Shown piece after piece: positions 9,456 to 16,584 of a stretch of 64,000 bases of DNA. The stretch comes from Stieleria maiorica. GTDB taxonomy: Bacteria; Planctomycetota; Planctomycetia; Pirellulales; Pirellulaceae. The stretch's first letter is position 1. The number at the start of each line of letters is the position of its first letter. Made by a program: the position numbers and the translations under genes. A model generated the notes under the pieces. It was not told where the DNA came from. It was given only the letters and a program-made list of their open reading frames with translations, and made no database searches. The stretch spans positions 8,995,121 to 9,059,120 of the forward strand of contig NZ_CP036264.1 in the NCBI RefSeq assembly GCF_008035925.1, given 5' to 3'.

Positions 9456-11504
9456 ATGGCCGTCCCTCCGCCAGAATTGATTCGGAATCTTTGTTTCTGT
9501 GGCCAGACCGGATCTGGAAAGACCACGTTGTGTGAACGTCTGTTGTTTGCCGCCGGCGAGATCAAGCGACTCGGCACGGTCGAAGAGGGCAACACGGTCA
9601 GCGATTTCACGGACGAGGAGCATCAGTACCAGCATTCACTCGCCCCCAGCATCGTTCACTTCTTTCACGAACAGCATCACGTCAATTTGATCGACACCCC
9701 GGGGATGTCCGATTTCATCGGCCACGCGATCGCCTGTTTCCCGGCGGTCGAAACGGTTGTGATTGTGATCGATGCGGCCAAGGGGGTCGAAAGCGAGACG
9801 CGTCGACTGATGCGGGTGGCGACCGAGCGGAATCTGCCGCGGATGATTTTGGTCAACAAGATCGACGTCGAAGAGGCCGATCTGGAAAAACTGACCCGAC
9901 AGATTCGCTCGGTCTTCGGCGACGTCTGCTTGCCGATCAACATGCCCAAGCCGGACATGTCGGGGGTGGTCGAGGTTTTCGAGACGGACGCCCATGACGT
10001 GACCGCATTCAGTTCGGCCGAAGCGGCGCACACCCAAATCGTCGAACAGGTGGTGGAAGTCGACGAGCACTTGACCGAGACCTATCTGGACGCCGGTGCC
10101 AACCAGCTCGACCCCAGCGAGTTGCACGACGCGTTTGAGCGTGCGCTCCGCGAAGGCCACCTGGTCCCGATCGTTTACGCGTCGGCGAAAACCGGTGCGG
10201 GGATCGAGCACTTGCTGCACGTCACCGCATCGCTATTGCCCAGTCCGTTGGAAGGGAATCCGCGGCCCTTTATCAAGGGCGGCCAGCCGCTGAAGACCGA
10301 ATTCGATGCCGACAAACCCACGATCGCACACGTCTTTCAAGTCGCCACCGACAAACACGTCGGAAAGCTGGGGATCTTTCGAGTGCACCAAGGCATTGTG
10401 CGTCAAAAATCCGAACTGTTCATCGATGACGGACGCAAACCGCTTCGCATCAGTCACGTGATGCGGCTGCAGGGAAAGGACCACAAAGAAACCGAGGCGA
10501 TCGGACCGGGCGAGATCGGCGCGATTTCCAAGGTCGACGAAATCCACTTCGACGGGGTCCTGCACGACGGGGCGACGCCCGAAGACCCGCCGCTGTTGCT
10601 GCCCTTGGAATTGCCAAAGCCGATGTACGGATTGGCCGTCGAATTGAAAAGCCACACCGACGAAACAAAATTTTCCGCGGCGATGCACAAGCTGCAAGAC
10701 GAAGACCCCTGCTTGAAACTCGAACGCGTCGCCGCAACCAAGCAAACCGTCCTGCGTGGCCTGGGCGAACTGCACCTCAGGATCGTCTTGGAAAAGCTGG
10801 CCAATCAGTACGGAATCGAACTGCTGACGTCGCAGCCCAAGGTCGCTTACAAGGAAACGATCACGTTGCCGGCCGAGGGCCATCATCGCCACAAGAAACA
10901 GACCGGCGGAGCCGGTCAGTTCGGCGAGGTCTACTTGCGAGTCGCTCCCCTGCCGGACGATCACCCGACGGGATTCGAGTTCGAAAACAAAACGGTCGGC
11001 GGTTCCATCCCGAAACAGTTTATGTCTTCGATCGAAAAAGGCGTCCGCCAAGTGCTCGACGACGGGGCCGTGGCCGGGTACCCGATGACCGGCGTTCGCG
11101 TCGAAGTCTACGACGGCAAACACCACGAAGTGGACAGCAAGGAAATCGCGTTCATCACCGCGGGGCGGAAGGCATTTATCGATGCGGTCCTGAAGGCTCA
11201 CCCAGTCCTGCTGGAACCCTACGGGAACGTCGAGGTCCACGTGCCCGGTCAGTACCTGGGCGATGTCACCAGTGACCTGTCGGTCCGACGTGGACGCGTC
11301 ACCGACACGCAAATGGAGGACGACCGCTGCACGGTCAAGGCCGTCGCGCCGCTGAGCGAGTTGCAATCGTACGCCAACCAGCTCAAAAGCATCGCCGCCG
11401 GATCCGGGTCGTTCACCGTGGAGCACAGCCACGAAGAACCCGCGCCACCCAATGTCCAACAAGAAGTCATCGCCGCCTATCGCCCCAGCCAAGACGACGA
11501 CTAG
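9456..11504 (+). CDS. EF-G-like translational GTPase
   Basis: 682 residues, starting at an ATG 7 bases after AAGGAG. It has the GTPase motifs GQTGSGKTTL (residues 16-25), DTPGMSDF and NKID, followed by EF-G domains II-V (KPMYGLAVELKSH, RGLGELHLRIVLEKLAN, GGAGQFGEVYLRV, VRVEVYDGKHHEVDSKE, NVEVHVPGQYLGDVTSDLSVRRG). The P-loop differs from the AHIDAGKTT of housekeeping EF-G, and the switch I segment lacks the RGITI motif. This places it with the accessory EF-G-like (FusA2-type) group whose role is unclear; it is probably not the main elongation factor. The TAG stop lies inside the terminal inverted repeat of the following repeat element. Confidence 0.93.
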   Translation: MAVPPPELIRNLCFCGQTGSGKTTLCERLLFAAGEIKRLGTVEEGNTVSDFTDEEHQYQHSLAPSIVHFFHEQHHVNLIDTPGMSDFIGHAIACFPAVETVVIVIDAAKGVESETRRLMRVATERNLPRMILVNKIDVEEADLEKLTRQIRSVFGDVCLPINMPKPDMSGVVEVFETDAHDVTAFSSAEAAHTQIVEQVVEVDEHLTETYLDAGANQLDPSELHDAFERALREGHLVPIVYASAKTGAGIEHLLHVTASLLPSPLEGNPRPFIKGGQPLKTEFDADKPTIAHVFQVATDKHVGKLGIFRVHQGIVRQKSELFIDDGRKPLRISHVMRLQGKDHKETEAIGPGEIGAISKVDEIHFDGVLHDGATPEDPPLLLPLELPKPMYGLAVELKSHTDETKFSAAMHKLQDEDPCLKLERVAATKQTVLRGLGELHLRIVLEKLANQYGIELLTSQPKVAYKETITLPAEGHHRHKKQTGGAGQFGEVYLRVAPLPDDHPTGFEFENKTVGGSIPKQFMSSIEKGVRQVLDDGAVAGYPMTGVRVEVYDGKHHEVDSKEIAFITAGRKAFIDAVLKAHPVLLEPYGNVEVHVPGQYLGDVTSDLSVRRGRVTDTQMEDDRCTVKAVAPLSELQSYANQLKSIAAGSGSFTVEHSHEEPAPPNVQQEVIAAYRPSQDDD

Positions 11505-11639
11505 CTGGACAGCGCCGCGTTGACGTGGCTAAGCTCGCCAGAGCGTGGAAAATCTCAGGGATCCACCTTCTGGCGAAGGTAGCTACGTTTGACCGGCGAT
11601 TTACGATGTTTTTTGTCCAATGTGGCGTTGTCCAGCTAG
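11501..11639. repeat. Repeat family A, copy 1: 139-bp MITE-like element with terminal inverted repeats
   Basis: The element begins CTAGCTGGACAGCGCCGC (11501-11518) and ends with its near-perfect complement (11622-11639); 16 of 18 positions pair, the outer 11 perfectly. The interior contains CGCCAGAGCGTGG and CTGGCGAAGGTAGCTACGTTTGAC, themselves partly complementary. Related copies are at 26788-26932 and 55323-55415. It encodes no protein of its own. Its left terminus supplies the TAG stop codon of the EF-G-like gene. Confidence 0.75.
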
Positions 11640-11652
11640 AGCTTGGTTTTGG

Positions 11653-11718
11653 GTAGTGGACGAGGCGACGAGTCCATTCGGACGGCGCGCAGCGAGGACT
11701 CCTCGCGTCGTCCACTAC
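11653..11718. repeat. Repeat family B, copy 1: long palindrome
   Basis: Arms of 23 bases (11653-11675 and 11696-11718) match in inverted orientation at 21 of 23 positions, starting GTAGTGGACGA. The right arm recurs without change at 40063-40085. It lies between the EF-G-like gene and the convergent membrane-synthase gene. Confidence 0.7.
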
Positions 11719-11743
11719 CGTTTACCCGAATCATTGCCTTGGA

Positions 11744-11783
11744 ACGCACTGCAGGTGTGGCTCCAGCCACACCTGCAGTGCGT
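11744..11783. repeat. Repeat family E, copy 1: perfect 19-bp palindrome
   Basis: Two perfect 19-base arms separated by 2 bases, with the core GCAGGTGTGGCT / AGCCACACCTGC. The adjoining GGAGGCTCCGCCTGGG (about 11790-11805) is also found in copy 2 at 60541-60619. Together with families A and B it fills the 332-base gap 11505-11836, which holds no gene I can support. Confidence 0.7.
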
Positions 11784-11836
11784 GCAACCGGAGGCTCCGC
11801 CTGGGCCGCGCAGAACGTCGCCACTCACACGAACTC

Positions 11837-14509
11837 TCACCACGACAGCAATTCCCACAGGCCGGAATAATCATCGGTCCATAGCAGGACCGTTTCCTCG
11901 TCGCGCCACGGTTCATACGACGGACTTGACCTCAATTGATCGGCGACCTGCGAGAAACCCGTCAGCAGCACCCAGGTCGACGCGAACACGCCTGCCGACG
12001 TGTCTTTGTCGTTGCTGATGCGAACGGATTGCCAATCAAGCGTGTCGGCCAAACCGCGAACCACCGGTCCCAGTTCGAGAAATCGATTCGAAATGTGGAT
12101 CGCCAAAATGCCGTCTTCGGCAAGGTGCGCCCGATAGATTTCTCCACACTCCGCGGTTAGCAAGTGCACCGGGATCGCGTCGCTGCTAAAAGCATCGATC
12201 GCCAAGACATCCAATCGTTGGCGTCGGTCGTTTTGAAGCTCGCGTTCCATCACGATTCTCGCATCTCCCAGCCGCACTTCCGTGCTCGCCGCGGAACCCT
12301 GCAGGTAAGTAAAAAACCGTCCGGACAGTTCCTGGACCGCAGGATTGATCTCGTAAAACCGAAACGTGTCGTTCGCTTCGCCATACGCTGCGATCGTGCC
12401 GGTTCCCAGTCCGACGACACCGACCCGGATGGGCTGCCCCTGCACCTTGCCGCCACGGACCGCCTGGATTGCCCGACCGATGCCGCTTTCTTTTCCGTAG
12501 TAAGTCGTCGGCAGCCGTCTCCAGTCGTCATCGTCGTATTGAACGCCGTGAAGGATCTGGCCATGTTCCAATCGGTACCGGGCGGGTATCGCGACCCCGT
12601 CGTCTTCCCAGGCTGGACGGTAGTCAACGCTTAAAACGCCGTAAAAGTTCCGCGACCGGTGGACCTCGCCGCGCGACCTTGTTTGGGCAACCTGCCATAA
12701 CTCGTACCCCATGATCGCCACCAACGCGGCCACCGGCCCCCAGTAGCACATGCCCGAAAGCCCACCGCCGAGCAACCTCTCGCGCAACGAATCTCGCCCC
12801 GGCGACCAAAGCCTTTTGACTCCCCACTGGACAACCACGCCCCCCAGCCCGATTAACGCCACCGTGATGACTTGCGTCGACGTCAGCACGTCTCGTTGAT
12901 ACGCCAGCGTGAGTAACAGAATCGCATACGCAAGGATCAGGGCACGCGTTAGCAAGCACTGGCTTCGTTCACTCCGTCGTCCCAGCATCGACAACGCCAC
13001 GAAAGCGACGACCCAGGCTAGGACGGAGGCGAACGCAAATTGGCTGCTTCGGCCGATTGTCATGACCTCCGGAGATCGCCACGCTCCCCAACCGACCATC
13101 CAAACGATCGGCACGGCAACCCATGGATACCACTCCCATGCCGAAATCGATTTTTCAGTTCGAGTTCCGATCGCGGTCAGCCCCAGCAGAATCGACACGC
13201 CCAGTCCGCCGAACATCGCGACTTGATCGATTGGACGCAGGGACTCGTGATGCGGATGCCAAATCAGCGTCACAGCCGCAATGCACGTTGCCATCGCTCC
13301 CCCGGCCCAAAACCAAAACGTCGCCGACGGTGCCTCGTCCCAGATTCGATGTCGGCACGCGGCGATCAATGCGACCGCGCAACAGGCGACAAGGCTGATC
13401 TGGAATTCCCAATACCCCGTGAAAAAACTCGTCGCCACGACGGCCACCAAAAATCCGCCCAGTGCACCCCCGGCGGCGATCACCAGATAGAACAGCGTCA
13501 AGTGTCGTGGATCGGGACGCGAGTGAACGAGTTCGCCGTGGCAAACCATACAACAGGCGAATTGGACGGCCGAAAAGATCGCCACTTGCTCGACCAATGC
13601 GACGTCCGCGCCCGAAACGATCGCCCAGCACGCGAGCGGCGCGCATGCCATCAGCAACAGCCCAAACACCCGGCGGTCATACCACTTCGGGTGATCAAAG
13701 CAAATGATGAAGGAAATCAAATACAAACTGAGCGGCAAGATCCATAGAAAAGGGACGGCGGCGACATCAATGCACAGCTGATTCGTCGTCGCGAGCAGCA
13801 TCGACGATCCGGATGCCGACAGACAGAGCCACAGCAACACAAGCAACACGCCGGGCTTCTCGGTTGAGGCCGCGGCGGTGATTGAATCGCCCTGTCCACC
13901 CGCTCGGTCGGGAACGCGTGCGGCCGGATCACTTATTAGCATCTGGACAGCGCACCACGCCGCGGCGCACGCAAACACGACGTACAGCGAGGTCCACGAG
14001 ACAACTTGTTGGCCCAGCGTGAACCGGGGCTCGATTGCAAACGGATAGCTTAGCAATGCCAACAGCGACCCGATGTTTGACAACGCGTACAAACGATACG
14101 GCGAGCGGCCCGGCGACGTCTGGCTGAACCACCTTTGCATCAACGGGCCCGTCGATGCCAGCACGAAATACGGTCCGCCCACGGTCGCTACCAGCACCAA
14201 CAAAATCCGCGCAAGCGGCGATTGGTCGATCCCGGGCTTCCATGAATCATCCGGTGCGATCGGCAACAGCAATACGGAAGCCGCCAACACCGCCAAGTGA
14301 ACGATCGCCTGGGTGCGGACCTTCAGCTTTGACGAAAGCAGATGCGAATAAAGATAACCGCCCAGCAACACCGATTGAAAAAACAGCAGACAGCTTGTCC
14401 AAATCGACGGGCCTCCGCCGAACCAAGGCAGAATGTAGCGACCGATGATCGGCTGGACCTGAAACAGCAAAAACGCGCTGGTGAAAATCGTCAGGGCATA
14501 GCGAAGCAT
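11837..14509 (-). CDS. Fused multi-pass membrane / spermidine-synthase-like protein
   Basis: 890 residues. The first 600 or so residues are a multi-pass membrane region, beginning MLRYALTIFTSAFLLFQVQP, with many hydrophobic segments interrupted by short polar loops. The C-terminal 250 residues resemble a spermidine-synthase-type Rossmann methyltransferase domain: VGVVGLGTGTIAAYG, YEINPAVQEL, RLGDARIVME, LDVLAIDAFSSDAIPVHLLT and GILAIHISNRFLEL. Such fused MFS/spermidine-synthase proteins are common, but their substrate is usually unknown and a polyamine role should not be assumed. No polyamine biosynthesis partner is nearby. Confidence 0.9.
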   Translation of the reverse strand: MLRYALTIFTSAFLLFQVQPIIGRYILPWFGGGPSIWTSCLLFFQSVLLGGYLYSHLLSSKLKVRTQAIVHLAVLAASVLLLPIAPDDSWKPGIDQSPLARILLVLVATVGGPYFVLASTGPLMQRWFSQTSPGRSPYRLYALSNIGSLLALLSYPFAIEPRFTLGQQVVSWTSLYVVFACAAAWCAVQMLISDPAARVPDRAGGQGDSITAAASTEKPGVLLVLLWLCLSASGSSMLLATTNQLCIDVAAVPFLWILPLSLYLISFIICFDHPKWYDRRVFGLLLMACAPLACWAIVSGADVALVEQVAIFSAVQFACCMVCHGELVHSRPDPRHLTLFYLVIAAGGALGGFLVAVVATSFFTGYWEFQISLVACCAVALIAACRHRIWDEAPSATFWFWAGGAMATCIAAVTLIWHPHHESLRPIDQVAMFGGLGVSILLGLTAIGTRTEKSISAWEWYPWVAVPIVWMVGWGAWRSPEVMTIGRSSQFAFASVLAWVVAFVALSMLGRRSERSQCLLTRALILAYAILLLTLAYQRDVLTSTQVITVALIGLGGVVVQWGVKRLWSPGRDSLRERLLGGGLSGMCYWGPVAALVAIMGYELWQVAQTRSRGEVHRSRNFYGVLSVDYRPAWEDDGVAIPARYRLEHGQILHGVQYDDDDWRRLPTTYYGKESGIGRAIQAVRGGKVQGQPIRVGVVGLGTGTIAAYGEANDTFRFYEINPAVQELSGRFFTYLQGSAASTEVRLGDARIVMERELQNDRRQRLDVLAIDAFSSDAIPVHLLTAECGEIYRAHLAEDGILAIHISNRFLELGPVVRGLADTLDWQSVRISNDKDTSAGVFASTWVLLTGFSQVADQLRSSPSYEPWRDEETVLLWTDDYSGLWELLSW

Positions 14510-14709
14510 CGAGCGGATTGATCAGTGAAAATGAGTGGGGAGGGATTCATCGGACGGGCATGCGCGATAGCGTCTAGCGTTGAGGGTCCGTCAGCTTAGG
14601 GCGATGCTTTTCTTGGGGTACGATGGCCCTTCCGGGCCGGCGCTGCTTCGCCGCGATCGCAGGCGGCTAAACGGCCTGTTGCTCCCAATTCTGTAGGATT
14701 GGCAAGGCA
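14510..14709. repeat. Intergenic region with degenerate family C repeat
   Basis: Between two minus-strand genes. Around 14617-14680 it carries GGTACGATGGCCCTTCCGGG and GGCGGCTAAA words that match parts of repeat family C in inverted order, but the copy is incomplete. No gene or clear promoter was recognised. Confidence 0.45.
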
Positions 14710-16140
14710 CTACTGCGGATTCTGCACCGATGTGTGGTCATGCACGATCCGCCAGCCTTCGGGTTGTCGGCGAAAGACCAATGTGAATCGCCCGCCCAAG
14801 TCTTCATCGTCGCGTTTGAGCGTCCAGACGCCGAGCACTTGAAACGCGTCGTCGTCTAATCGCAGGAACTCCAGATCCGAAAATGCGACGCTGCCCATCG
14901 CTTCCTGGTCCGGATAGCGTTGCCGGTAGCGGTCCCGGGTGGAATCCCAGCCCCGAGTGACGTTTCCGCCGGAGACGAACGTCAACCGCTCATTTTTCCA
15001 ATAGGCGTCCATGAACCGGTCGATGTCGCCGGCGTTCCAGGCGTCCGCTTGTCGGTCGATCAATCGACGAATCGCCGTTTCGTCCGCATCGTCGGTGTGG
15101 CCGGCAACTGGCAGATCGTCAGCCGCGTCGTTCGATTCCGGTCGGCCGCCGTTGTCGAGAACAAGCTGTGTTTCGAATCGTCCGCCGCTATCAGCCGCAC
15201 CGCAGCTCATCCCCGGCGTGTTGTGCTGCATCACGATCTGGCCGTCGTGGGAAACACAGATCAAACCTCCAATGCCGGGTTTGAGCCGCTCGGTCATGAC
15301 CTCGGTGACTGCCGACTCGAGCGACAGGCCGGCGTACAACATCTGTGCGGAGATGTCATACGCCACCGCGTTGCGGATGTACTCTTCGCCCACGCCGGTC
15401 CCCGAGACGGCACAGGACGCATTGTCCGCAAACGTTCCGGCGCCGACGATCGGTGAATCGCCGACACGTCCAGGCAACTTTTTCGCCGTCCCTCCGGTGC
15501 TGGTTCCCGCGGCCAGGTTTCCGGCCGAGTCGAGCGCCACACAACCGACGGTGCCGAAATGGGGATCCTGGCCGGTATCGGTCGACGAATTCGATCGCCC
15601 GGGGCGGCGGCTTAGAAAGTACTTCGGATCGACCAAGGGAACGTTTTGCGATGCCGCGAACGCATCGGCGCCGGGGCCGGCCAAGAGCACATGTTTGGTT
15701 TCGGTCATCACCAGTCGCGCCGTCGAGATCGGATTCTTGATCGTGGTGACACCCGCGATCGCCCCACAAGCTCGTGTTCGTCCGTCCATGATCGATGCAT
15801 CCAGCTCGGCGTTGCCTTCCTTCGTCAGCACCGCGCCGCGGCCCGCATTAAAACTGGCGTTGTCTTCCATCGACCGGATCACGGCTTCGACGGCGTCGAG
15901 TGCGGATCCGCCGCCGGCCAGCAGGTCGCGACCGATCGTGAGCGCTGCCTCCAGCCCCTCACGTCGCGCGCTGCGTTTTTCATCGTTCCACTTGGATGGA
16001 TCACCGCCCGCACCGCCGTGGATCGCGATCGCCCAACGCGTCGGACCTGCGGTTTGGGCATGGGCGGGATTGGTCGTCGGAGACTCGATGCAGGTGCTAA
16101 CCATCAAGACAACCATGACAACGCTGATTGTTCGGATCAT
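14710..16140 (-). CDS. Isoaspartyl peptidase/L-asparaginase (Ntn hydrolase) fused to a DUF4440/SnoaL-like domain
   Basis: 476 residues. A signal peptide (about residues 1-29) precedes a plant-type asparaginase domain: WAIAIHGGAGG, GGSALDAVEAVI, FNAGRGAVLTKEGNAELDASIMDG, and the autocleavage site HFGTVGCVALD, where Thr should become the N-terminal nucleophile of the beta subunit. TSTGGTAKKLPGRVGDSPIVGAGTFAD and CAVSGTGVGEEYIRN follow. From about residue 350 a second domain starts (DETAIRRLIDRQADAWNAGDIDRF) and ends GGRFTLVFRRQPEGWRIVHDHTS, the classic DUF4440/SnoaL-like pattern. The asparaginase part is complete, so the fusion is an addition and not a replacement. Export to the periplasm is predicted; the substrate is unknown. 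Confidence 0.92.
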   Translation of the reverse strand: MIRTISVVMVVLMVSTCIESPTTNPAHAQTAGPTRWAIAIHGGAGGDPSKWNDEKRSARREGLEAALTIGRDLLAGGGSALDAVEAVIRSMEDNASFNAGRGAVLTKEGNAELDASIMDGRTRACGAIAGVTTIKNPISTARLVMTETKHVLLAGPGADAFAASQNVPLVDPKYFLSRRPGRSNSSTDTGQDPHFGTVGCVALDSAGNLAAGTSTGGTAKKLPGRVGDSPIVGAGTFADNASCAVSGTGVGEEYIRNAVAYDISAQMLYAGLSLESAVTEVMTERLKPGIGGLICVSHDGQIVMQHNTPGMSCGAADSGGRFETQLVLDNGGRPESNDAADDLPVAGHTDDADETAIRRLIDRQADAWNAGDIDRFMDAYWKNERLTFVSGGNVTRGWDSTRDRYRQRYPDQEAMGSVAFSDLEFLRLDDDAFQVLGVWTLKRDDEDLGGRFTLVFRRQPEGWRIVHDHTSVQNPQ

Positions 16141-16584
16141 CAGTACGACCGTGAATGGGGGCCGGGGGAATCATGGCTGGATTTTAATCGATTCGCCACG
16201 TGGTGAGTGAAACGACCACGCCCCAACGACCGGCGTTTCTTGCCAACCGGGACAGAATCAGTGCGTCATCACGGACAGGTCCAGGTCGACTGGAACAGTT
16301 CGGGCCGGCCAAACCGCGCGGACCGATCGCCACGAATGATTTGTACAGTGGATGCTGGCAGCCGTGTTGGAAAACTCTTATGCTGGTGCGGCAGTGCCAT
16401 ACCGAATCTGCAAGGCGGGTCACGTTCGCTTGGTTCTTTTTCCAAGCGCGCGGTGCGGACGCATCTCGGTACAGGGGTTGAATCGAGCATTTTTGTTCGA
16501 CGTTTTTTCGTTCGTCCGATGTACATCACGTCAGCGAGGGCGTTCACACATTCAATGGCGAAATCATTGTCTTCGGTGTCACTC
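16141..16584. other. Upstream region of the secreted operon, no gene supported
   Basis: A 444-base gap between divergent genes. A plus-strand frame is open through most of it and joins the downstream cytochrome gene, but the translation is unlike a signal peptide or known domain and contains several weak starts. It probably holds the promoters of both flanking genes; I see T-rich stretches around 16490-16512 but no convincing -35/-10 pair. Confidence 0.4.

Noticed and set aside
11837..14509. Assigning a polyamine biosynthesis role to the membrane/spermidine-synthase-like fusion
   Set aside because: The fusion family is rarely shown to make polyamines and no pathway partner is present.
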